DNA of 8,741 bases from Candidatus Bathyarchaeota archaeon (GTDB taxonomy: Archaea > Thermoproteota > Bathyarchaeia > Bathyarchaeales > Bathyarchaeaceae): positions 1 to 8,741 of the forward strand of contig JACUTO010000057.1 in the NCBI GenBank assembly GCA_014859755.1, in the 5' to 3' direction. A program made the position numbers and the translations under genes. Shown in pieces: positions 1 through 4,996 of this stretch. Below the pieces are notes generated by a model, which worked only from the letters and a program-made list of their open reading frames with translations, made no database searches and was not told where the DNA came from. Within the stretch, counting starts at the first letter, position 1, and every line of letters begins with the position of its first letter.

Positions 1-57
1 CGCTTCCGGAAGATCTTGCAGCCGTCCATGTCGGTGACGTAGTCAAAGCGCGCGCGC
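1..57. other. GC-rich segment unlike the rest of the window; possible chimeric join
   Basis: On the minus strand, past the stop codon of the PcrB-like gene, one frame reads RARFDYVTDMDGCKIFRK without a stop to the window edge. From GAC to AAG (14 codons) every third position is G or C, which is typical of a high-GC genome and unlike the AT-tolerant codon use of every other gene here. The change happens at a pure GCGCGCGCGC run at 48-57. The segment could be the end of a real high-GC gene joined by misassembly, or a recent insertion. I do not recognise the peptide. The contrast in composition is seen directly; the chimera is inference. Confidence 0.45.
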
Positions 58-825
58 CTCGGCGTTTCTAACGCCTTCTATAGTATCATAATAAGGTTGG
101 TAATCTCCAGTTTTTTGACACATGTATAAAACATTACCGACAACTACTGCATCCGCTCCGGCAGTTATCATTTCAAATGCCTTTTCTTTAGTATTGATAC
201 CGCCTCCGTATATTAAGACCCCATCAATTCCGGCTTTTTTTCGAGCTTCATCAACGCACCGAACAAGAGTAGGATCACCATATTTTCCGCTATATTCAAA
301 ATAAATCATATCATATTTCCCAGATTTTAGTCCATTTAATGAGACTTCTATAACCTCCTCTTTACTCAATTTGCGTGGCCGGACAAACAATCTAGCTGTA
401 AACTTAAGATTTAAAACAAGTGTGGCGACTTGGTAGCCTCTATCGTACGGAGGGGTTCTACCTTTTCTGAGCCATTGTTTAGACCAATCCTTATGAAATC
501 CGCCTCTGTATTTAGGGTTTCTGGAGTTAGGAACACGTTCAAAAAAGAACCAATCGTAAAGATCTGATAATTCCTCTACAAGATCTGGTGGTGCTTGTCT
601 AGGGCGACATGGTCTCCAAACTTTTGGCTTTTTTATGTATTCAGCTGATCTTTCAAAAACGTCTCTTTCCTTTTCTGGTGTGACATCAAACCCAGATCCA
701 GCAAAAATAACAGCATCGGTTTCACTATTTCCAATAGCCTTTAACAATTCGTCAGAATTGTATTTGCCTGGATCAATCTGAGTGAAATGAACTTTGTTTC
801 CAAACACTTCTTTAAAGGGACGCAT
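43..825 (-). CDS. PcrB / geranylgeranylglyceryl phosphate synthase family protein
   Basis: This is a TIM-barrel prenyltransferase-family protein of 260 residues. Characterised members join an isoprenyl diphosphate to sn-glycerol-1-phosphate, which is the first ether bond of archaeal lipids. Visible family landmarks in order: HFTQIDP (residues 13-19, with Asp18 at the metal site), DAVIFAGSGFDV (37-48), VPNSRNP.YRGGFHK (98-112, like the PcrB VLNS.N...G.H stretch), YFEYSG (175-180), IYGGGI (205-210) and ADAVVVGN (224-231). The segment at about 66-150 is unusual: very basic and aromatic, with WRPCRPRQAPP and FTARLFVRPRKL, and poorly matched to the usual family core. The last residues, NAEARAL, coincide with a GC-rich boundary, so the true C-terminus is uncertain, although PcrB proteins end near this point. 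The start is taken at the ATG at 825; a weak GGTG lies upstream. The fold assignment is strong. The exact substrate (GGPP, heptaprenyl or other) is not decided by sequence. Confidence 0.78.
   Translation of the reverse strand: MRPFKEVFGNKVHFTQIDPGKYNSDELLKAIGNSETDAVIFAGSGFDVTPEKERDVFERSAEYIKKPKVWRPCRPRQAPPDLVEELSDLYDWFFFERVPNSRNPKYRGGFHKDWSKQWLRKGRTPPYDRGYQVATLVLNLKFTARLFVRPRKLSKEEVIEVSLNGLKSGKYDMIYFEYSGKYGDPTLVRCVDEARKKAGIDGVLIYGGGINTKEKAFEMITAGADAVVVGNVLYMCQKTGDYQPYYDTIEGVRNAEARAL
48..57. repeat. (GC)5 tract at the composition boundary
   Basis: GCGCGCGCGC, the longest of the five alternating GC runs, lies where the sequence changes from GC-rich codon use to the moderate composition of the rest of the window. 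It falls in the last codons of the PcrB-like frame. Confidence 0.6.
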
Positions 826-840
826 TCAACACCACGATTC

Positions 841-848
841 TATAAATA
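841..848 (-). promoter_or_regulatory. TATA-like box upstream of the PcrB-like gene
   Basis: The minus strand reads TATTTATA about 20 bases upstream (centre to A) of the ATG at 825. This fits an archaeal TATA box only if the transcript is leaderless or nearly so. The spacing is a few bases shorter than the usual 25 or so. The same spacing conflicts with use of the weak GGTG ribosome-binding match just upstream of the ATG, so either the box or that match is not used. Confidence 0.4.
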
Positions 849-892
849 GAGAATTGTCATGTTTTTCAGTTAAAAAGGCTAACCCTAACTGT

Positions 893-961
893 GCGCGCGC
901 ATATATTGAAAGAATTAAAGGTCAAGCAGAGCATAGACTCATGAAAACATTACGCGCGCGC
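893..961. repeat. Paired (GC)n tracts downstream of the DUF362 gene
   Basis: There are two pure alternating purine-pyrimidine runs: 8 bp at 893-900 and 9 bp at 953-961. They flank a 52-bp AT-rich segment. Similar runs occur at 48-57, 2346-2352 and 2442-2450. I saw no run of this length in the remaining 6.2 kb. Confidence 0.65.
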
Positions 962-995
962 AATCGGGTAATATCACTCCACACTTGTTTTCACC

Positions 996-2285
996 TTAAA
1001 AAATCGGAGGGGTATGGGCTGTTGAACCATGAAGTTTTGCTAAAATCCAGGTCAATACAATCGACGAGGATTTTAACGGTACAACCTGCATAGTTTTTAT
1101 TCCCATAAACTTCATTAATTTCGACGTTACCTCGCATAAATCGTTATGCGAGTTTACCACGTCAACTTCCTTATCGCCAAATTTTTCCTTTAGATATCTT
1201 CCCACCTCTTTAACCGCGCACGGCCCGACAACCAATATGGGCGTTTTTAAATTATCGAGTTCACTCTTCTTAATTCCATTTCCATATACGATGCTGAAGG
1301 GGCCGTGGCCCCCATGATCCACATGAAGCATCTCTAAAACCATCAACGTATTGCCCTTGCACCCTTCAATACACGCCATATCATGACCTTCAACAAGTGT
1401 CACATCCTCGGGAAGCATTCCAATGAAGTCTTTCGAATACTTTCCGCGGTATTTGGATAAATCCCCAACGATCTCGATTTTTCTTAGGTCTCCGCATCCA
1501 TATCCTGCATCGTGGGCAATTTTAAGATGTTTCACATCGCCCAAATTAAATCCCAGTATTTTCGCCGCAACTGCATCAACAGCGACGGTATCTTCCCCGC
1601 CGATTAGAAGGTTCATGGGAACAACGTATCTATCAATCATTTTTTCGAGGGGATAATGGCCATTAACGATAGCATTAATGCCATCAGTTATGGTGAAATC
1701 CGGTTTGATAAAACCATATAAATCGGCGACTAATTGGTGCAGATTGTAATTATGCTTTTTCGGTCTGTCTTCATGGTATAAAAATCCCAGTTGACACTTG
1801 ACACCCAACGTAACTGTGGTCATGGTGTGAGTTTTGAATTTGGGAACGCTGATGTAAAGGTTTTCAGATCTCCTCTGAATTATGTTGTTGAACAGTATTC
1901 TGGGGAATTTTACCCTGAAATCGTTCTCTCCAATGGTGACATCGATTGGTTTTTCCTCATCGAGATAAAGCGGCTTTGCTCCCTTTTTCTTCAGTATTTT
2001 ATCTAAGCCGATTACTTTGAAAACAAGTCTCGTTAAGTTTCCTTGAGTTGAATTGTCCATTACATAGATATTCTTTGCACCTCCGTCCTTTAGCACGTCA
2101 ATCGTAGCAGCTATTACCTCGGGCGAAGTGTAACATTGCTTCCTGAAATCTACAGCATTTATCTTTGCATAAACATCCTTTCTACGGCCTAAAACGGAAT
2201 TAACCCCGCCAAATTGATCAAAAATTTTCCTTAGCGCGCCCTCTATATCATCCGATAATATCTCTTGCACTACAACTTTACTCAT
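996..2285 (-). CDS. DUF362 domain protein with C-terminal Cys/His-rich region
   Basis: This is a 429-residue protein of the DUF362 family, whose biochemical role is not established in general. Family landmarks: YTSPEVIAATIDVLKDGGAKNIYVMDNS (52-79), SVPKFKTHTMTTVTLGVKCQLG (146-167), H183, TDGINAIVNGHYP (200-212), LLIGGEDTVAVDAVAAKILGF (226-246) and HLKIAHDAGYGCGD (253-266). The C-terminal region carries C305-IEG-C309, three histidines at 321, 324 and 327, and VVGPCAVKEV with C356 and C384. Related DUF362 proteins carry similarly spaced cysteines, so an Fe-S or other metal site is plausible but inferred. The start at 2285 is chosen because GGAGGG lies 5 bases upstream and MSKVVVQ fits the family start. 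A longer in-frame opening to 2420 has no ribosome site and a low-complexity reading. There is no signal peptide or membrane segment, so it is probably cytoplasmic. It has its own promoter region and is separated by 170-217 bp from both neighbours. Confidence 0.85.
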   Translation of the reverse strand: MSKVVVQEILSDDIEGALRKIFDQFGGVNSVLGRRKDVYAKINAVDFRKQCYTSPEVIAATIDVLKDGGAKNIYVMDNSTQGNLTRLVFKVIGLDKILKKKGAKPLYLDEEKPIDVTIGENDFRVKFPRILFNNIIQRRSENLYISVPKFKTHTMTTVTLGVKCQLGFLYHEDRPKKHNYNLHQLVADLYGFIKPDFTITDGINAIVNGHYPLEKMIDRYVVPMNLLIGGEDTVAVDAVAAKILGFNLGDVKHLKIAHDAGYGCGDLRKIEIVGDLSKYRGKYSKDFIGMLPEDVTLVEGHDMACIEGCKGNTLMVLEMLHVDHGGHGPFSIVYGNGIKKSELDNLKTPILVVGPCAVKEVGRYLKEKFGDKEVDVVNSHNDLCEVTSKLMKFMGIKTMQVVPLKSSSIVLTWILAKLHGSTAHTPPIF

Positions 2286-2290
2286 ATTAT

Positions 2291-2296
2291 CCCTCC
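2291..2296 (-). promoter_or_regulatory. Strong Shine-Dalgarno site fixing the DUF362 start
   Basis: The minus strand reads GGAGGG, then ATAAT, then ATG. The 5-base spacing and full match to the archaeal 16S tail make 2285 the start, in preference to the upstream in-frame codons. Confidence 0.85.
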
Positions 2297-2317
2297 TTAT
2301 CCACCGCCGAACGTTAT

Positions 2318-2341
2318 CTTTTAAATCTAACCATTTAATAC
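2318..2341 (-). promoter_or_regulatory. Candidate TATA boxes of the DUF362 gene
   Basis: Two AT-rich boxes lie upstream of the ribosome site on the minus strand: TTTAAAAG (2318-2325) and TATTAAAT (about 2332-2339). With usual archaeal spacing they would start transcription near 2296 or near 2311. Both starts keep the GGAGGG site in the leader. The sequence does not decide between them. Confidence 0.45.
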
Positions 2342-2345
2342 AGCT

Positions 2346-2450
2346 GCGCGCGTCAAGTTTTACGGGCTTTGTCTTTTCAAAAGAGGAGCTTGAAGCCTTA
2401 GAAGAATTCTTCAATATCACATAGTGGGTTAGTTAAGAGAACGCGCGCGC
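2346..2450. repeat. Paired (GC)n tracts upstream of the DUF362 gene
   Basis: GCGCGCG at 2346-2352 and CGCGCGCGC at 2442-2450 mirror the pair on the other side of the DUF362 gene. Flanking bases are not conserved between copies, so only the alternating GC run itself is repeated. Confidence 0.6.
2401..2412. repeat. Perfect 12-bp palindrome GAAGAATTCTTC
   Basis: The sequence equals its own reverse complement over 12 bp in the gap between the methyltransferase stop and the DUF362 promoter. It could be a dimeric operator, but it lies about 80 bp upstream of the TATA-like boxes, and no second copy was found. Confidence 0.35.
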
Positions 2451-2461
2451 AGCATGCATAG

Positions 2462-2496
2462 AAAAATGGGGATTTGCGGGGGATACGGGAGATATC
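2462..2496 (-). terminator. Repeated 3' element, copy A (after the methyltransferase gene)
   Basis: On the minus strand, starting 6 bases after the methyltransferase stop codon, the sequence runs GATATCTCCCG, TATCC, CCCGCAAA, TCCCCA and then TTTTT. It aligns with copy B at 3232-3267 in 32 of 37 columns, with two mismatches and three single-base gaps. Each copy sits just downstream of a minus-strand stop and ends in T5, the usual archaeal termination signal. The stop codon itself lies in the 10-bp palindrome ATCACGTGAT (2494-2503). The terminator role is inferred from position and the T tract. Confidence 0.55.
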
Positions 2497-2502
2497 ACGT
2501 GA

Positions 2503-3144
2503 TCAAACCTGAACATTGATGAGAACGAACAGAAGAATGGCTGGAATTAAGATGGAAACGAGAACATTCAGATCTTTTCTGTTGGTCTTGAAGAAAGGTA
2601 TGAGGAGAGGCACTTGGCTCTTGTAGTTCTCAAAAGTTTCTCCATAACTTCTAGATAGAAATAGTTCTTCTGTATGCGCAAACAAAGTATAAGCGAACAG
2701 TTCAATGAACCACACACCTATAGTTTGCGATGGACTCAGAAATCCAATGCCAAAAGTGTTGTTTAAGATCCAGACACTCCAGCTCGTGAAACCAAGGGTT
2801 GAGAGTATCATTCCCAAATACTGGGGATGTCTGACCAACCGATAAGGTCCTGAAGTAACCAATCCTTCCTTTTTCTTTATCCTCAGATAAGCTACAGAGT
2901 AAACAAGGATCAAGAGACCGATGGTGACGAATGTTTTCTCTAGAATAAGGAAAGGCACAAAGAATTCAGACAACGCGCTGGTAAGGTTGACTGGAAGATT
3001 TGTGAACATCATGATCAAATAAGTAGCGAATGGAAGAGTCATCAAACCCGTCCAGACGCCGAGAGGTGGCAGTGATTGAACAAGAGGAACTAAGTAGCCT
3101 GCAAACCTCAAGAACCCCGATCTCATTCTATTCGGTGGATTCAC
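2503..3144 (-). CDS. Integral membrane methyltransferase, ICMT/PEMT-like family
   Basis: This 213-residue hydrophobic protein has about five membrane segments: roughly residues 30-48, 60-85, 107-127, 140-157 and 192-211. The methyltransferase signature follows the second: GLVTSGPYRLVRHPQYLGMIL (94-114), then E159-E160 and YGETFENYKSQVP (167-179). This GPY..VRHP...E...YGE.F..Y pattern marks the isoprenylcysteine carboxyl methyltransferase / phospholipid methyltransferase superfamily, which uses S-adenosylmethionine at the membrane. The acceptor is unknown; archaeal members are mostly uncharacterised. The start at 3144 is GTG. An ATG at 3126 (MRSGFLRF) is a real alternative, and neither has a strong ribosome site. 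It stands as a single gene between two copies of the same 3' element, with an operator-like repeat upstream. The family call is firm and the substrate is open. Confidence 0.82.
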   Translation of the reverse strand: MNPPNRMRSGFLRFAGYLVPLVQSLPPLGVWTGLMTLPFATYLIMMFTNLPVNLTSALSEFFVPFLILEKTFVTIGLLILVYSVAYLRIKKKEGLVTSGPYRLVRHPQYLGMILSTLGFTSWSVWILNNTFGIGFLSPSQTIGVWFIELFAYTLFAHTEELFLSRSYGETFENYKSQVPLLIPFFKTNRKDLNVLVSILIPAILLFVLINVQV

Positions 3145-3194
3145 ATCTCAGTCCCCTATTTTTCCTAAAACTTTGGCTACTCTTAAAGCTAGGC

Positions 3195-3225
3195 TTTAGA
3201 ACAAGCTGTTCTGAGTTTTAGAACA
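3195..3225. promoter_or_regulatory. Operator-like repeats upstream of the methyltransferase gene
   Basis: TTTAGAACA occurs at 3195-3203 and again at 3217-3225, exactly 22 bp (about two helical turns) apart. Between them TGTTCT (3207-3212) is the inverse of AGAACA (3198-3203), with a 3-base spacer. Three half-sites of one motif sit about 50-80 bp upstream of the GTG start, just beyond a weak TATA-like CTTTAAG near 3181. This arrangement suits a dimeric or multimeric regulator. No known regulator is matched. Confidence 0.4.
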
Positions 3226-3231
3226 GATTTC

Positions 3232-3267
3232 AAAAAGGGGAGTTTGCGGGTAATATCGGGAGATATC
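3232..3267 (-). terminator. Repeated 3' element, copy B (after tgtA)
   Basis: This is the second copy of the element at 2462-2496. On the minus strand it reads GATATCTCCCG, ATATTA, CCCGCAAA, CTCCCC and then TTTTT, beginning 31 bases past the tgtA stop. Its conservation in intergenic DNA, orientation and terminal T5 support a shared transcription-termination or RNA 3'-end role, or a dispersed small repeat that happens to end in T5. Confidence 0.55.
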
Positions 3268-3298
3268 GCCACTGTGACATGGTTTAAGCGTATCCCTA

Positions 3299-4924
3299 TT
3301 ACCTCTCTACAGCATTTTGTATCGCTGTCACAAAATCGTCTAGCGCGCTTTTATCCCAGTGTTTTCTTCCCCGTAACACTGTGAAAGGCGTTTTCTTCTT
3401 TTTGCAAACTCGTCTACACGCGGCTACTATCTTTTCCTTCCAGGTTTCGGCGTCTTGAAGCAGGATTATCTTTTCGTAACTGGTCGTTTCAATGTAGTTT
3501 GCAACCTGTTTCGCTACGTAGGTTATTGTTTCGGCGTCAAGGGGAGTTGCGATTTCATGCTGGGAGAGGGGATAAACCTCGTCGAGTTCCATGGGTATTA
3601 TTCCAAAGGGCGCCGCATACGTACACACATGAACTTCATCTACTTCCTCACCTATTCTTTGTCGGATTTCCTTCAAGACTTTTTGATGCTCCTTCGACTT
3701 GTGAAACGGTTTCGTGCGAGTTTGCGGCAGCAGAACGAGAACCTTCGCCTTCCTTGGTGGAGAATACCTTTCAAAAATCCTTATTCTATGGCGAACAACC
3801 TCGGGGCGAGCTAACCCTAGGGAACTGAAGAAGAAGAGACCGCTCTTTTTCGTCACGGGGCTCTGTTTTTCCAAATATTCACTATATTTGCCCAGTTTTT
3901 TCAAAGCCTGAAGAAGCGTTGGGTGTCCATGAGCCCTCAACTCTAGGTGTTCCCACAGACGTCCCTCCATGATCGCCTGTTTTATCCGCCTCAATTCAGA
4001 GAAGCTGACATGAAGGTTGTGTCTAGCAAGCATCTCCTGCCTCTCAACTTTCGGCACCGCCATCACGCCATCTGGATCGTTTTTTATGCACACCGGACAT
4101 GAGCATGGAAAATACTTCAGTTCACCGAGTTTGGTGGTTCCGTACTCCGTCATGTAGCGGTCTTCGCGAGCATAAATCGCGTAGGCGGCAGAATCAAAGA
4201 AGTCGCACCCTAAGGCCACTGCCAAAGCAAACATGAAGGGGTGGCCTGCTCCGAAAAGGTGAAGAGGGCGGTCCTGCGGTAAATTCATTTTTGCAGTTAT
4301 AATCATGTCAACGAGTATATCGAAGAGATACTGTTTCATGACCGGGGTTGGACTGCCCAAAGCATAAATCTGAAAAGGCAACTTTCCCATTTCTCTTGCT
4401 GATCGGGCGACGAGATCGAGATGTTGACCTCCTTGAACTGGCCCAACCCAAGCTGTGTCGTCACGGGTTTTCACCTCTGCCAGTTTCCTCGCTCTGCTTA
4501 GGGTTTCATTTACCGTATGTGTTGCGTATCTTTTGGAGACTCTCCACCCCGTCGGGACATCCAGTATGGTGGCGATGTCTGTGTCGATTTCCTCTTGATA
4601 ACGCACGATTTCTTCGGGGTTAGTGTCCACGTCTCCGTATACGAGAATCTGGTAGGCTCCGGAGTCTGTCATAATTACGCCGCTGAAATCCAAGAAGCCG
4701 TGTATTCCCTTCTCAACGGCAACATCCTTGAAATTCTTTTTTATTATGTAGGCGTTGGTTATGAGGGCTCTGCAATTAAACTCCTTCTGTAATGTTTTGG
4801 GTGAGACTGGTTGAACGGTAGGGTTTATGACCGGCAGCAGCAGAGGCGTCTCGATAACTCCGCTCTTAGTTTCAAATCTACCTATCCTCGCAAGCAAATC
4901 CCTGTCTCGTATCTCAAAGGACAT
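3299..4924 (-). CDS. tgtA: Archaeosine tRNA-guanine transglycosylase (TgtA), no PUA domain seen
   Basis: The enzyme exchanges guanine 15 in the tRNA D-arm for preQ0, the first tRNA step of archaeosine synthesis. It has 541 residues. The catalytic barrel (about 1-330) shows MTDSGAYQ with Asp87, the preQ0-pocket motif GPVQGGQH (161-168), FGAGHP (224-229), the nucleophile loop FDSAAYAIYARED with Asp244, and the zinc site C274-S-C276-PV-C279 with His305. The C-terminal part (about 385-541) resembles the DUF5591-type domain shared with ArcS, with APFGIIPMELDEVYP at 438-452. I see no C-terminal PUA domain, so it is shorter than the roughly 580-residue well-studied forms. The start is set at the ATG at 4924, giving MSFEIRDRDLLARIGRF, which fits the family. 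A TATA-like box 26 bases upstream implies a leaderless transcript, and the 13 codons before it overlap that promoter. It is divergent from the PAC2 gene. Confidence 0.95.
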   Translation of the reverse strand: MSFEIRDRDLLARIGRFETKSGVIETPLLLPVINPTVQPVSPKTLQKEFNCRALITNAYIIKKNFKDVAVEKGIHGFLDFSGVIMTDSGAYQILVYGDVDTNPEEIVRYQEEIDTDIATILDVPTGWRVSKRYATHTVNETLSRARKLAEVKTRDDTAWVGPVQGGQHLDLVARSAREMGKLPFQIYALGSPTPVMKQYLFDILVDMIITAKMNLPQDRPLHLFGAGHPFMFALAVALGCDFFDSAAYAIYAREDRYMTEYGTTKLGELKYFPCSCPVCIKNDPDGVMAVPKVERQEMLARHNLHVSFSELRRIKQAIMEGRLWEHLELRAHGHPTLLQALKKLGKYSEYLEKQSPVTKKSGLFFFSSLGLARPEVVRHRIRIFERYSPPRKAKVLVLLPQTRTKPFHKSKEHQKVLKEIRQRIGEEVDEVHVCTYAAPFGIIPMELDEVYPLSQHEIATPLDAETITYVAKQVANYIETTSYEKIILLQDAETWKEKIVAACRRVCKKKKTPFTVLRGRKHWDKSALDDFVTAIQNAVER

Positions 4925-4945
4925 GGAGGCAACCGCCAAGGCACA

Positions 4946-4954
4946 CTTATATTT
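4946..4954. promoter_or_regulatory. TATA-like box placed for both tgtA and the PAC2 gene
   Basis: CTTATATTT on the plus strand (AAATATAAG on the minus) is centred at 4950. On the minus strand the tgtA ATG lies 26 bases downstream, which is exactly the leaderless spacing. On the plus strand a start near 4976 would give the PAC2 gene a leader of about 20 bases. One nearly symmetric box could therefore drive both genes. The spacing is seen; use in both directions is inference. Confidence 0.5.
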
Positions 4955-4996
4955 GCAAGGCATCTCTTAATTGTGCTGGTCAACGAAGGTTAGAGA

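Larger units (their letters stand above)
826..995. other. Intergenic region with two alternating GC tracts and a T5 run
   Basis: This 170-bp gap lies between the DUF362 stop and the start of the PcrB-like gene. It holds GCGCGCGC at 893-900 and CGCGCGCGC at 953-961, 60 bp apart in otherwise AT-rich DNA. On the minus strand a T5 run (872-876) follows the DUF362 gene and could serve as its terminator. A TATA-like box sits at 841-848. The plus strand is open across the gap, and the reading YIERIKGQAEHRLMKTLRAR between the tracts looks protein-like, but I see no start signal or recognisable family. Confidence 0.5.
2286..2502. other. Intergenic region with two GC tracts, a 12-bp palindrome and a coding-like remnant
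   Basis: The 217-bp gap holds the DUF362 promoter, GCGCGCG at 2346-2352, CGCGCGCGC at 2442-2450, a perfect palindrome GAAGAATTCTTC at 2401-2412 and the terminator-like element at 2462-2496. Between the GC tract and a TAG at 2418-2420, the plus strand reads SSFTGFVFSKEELEALEEFFNIT. This looks like the tail of a real protein but has no start codon, so it may be a remnant or chance. No complete gene is seen. Confidence 0.5.

Noticed and set aside
48..961. GC tracts as filled-in and religated restriction ends
   Set aside because: The 10-bp run at 48-57 would fit a filled-in GCGCGC end, but the other tracts are 7, 8 and 9 bp and do not fit one enzyme.
965..975. CGGGTAATATC shared with copy B of the 3' element, as a third copy
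   Set aside because: Only 11 bases match. Several matches of that length are expected by chance in a window this size, and no T5 run directly follows.
794..1093. Plus-strand open frame of 99 codons across the gap and the DUF362 3' end
   Set aside because: It overlaps the end of a clear DUF362 gene, starts inside the PcrB-like gene, has no ribosome site and matches no family I recognise.
2286..2420. In-frame N-terminal extension of the DUF362 gene
   Set aside because: The strong GGAGGG at 2291-2296 fixes the start at 2285, and the extension is Ser/Lys-rich and overlaps the TATA-like boxes.
4925..4963. In-frame 13-residue N-terminal extension of tgtA
   Set aside because: It covers the TATA-like box, and homologues begin at the MSFEIRDRDLL equivalent.
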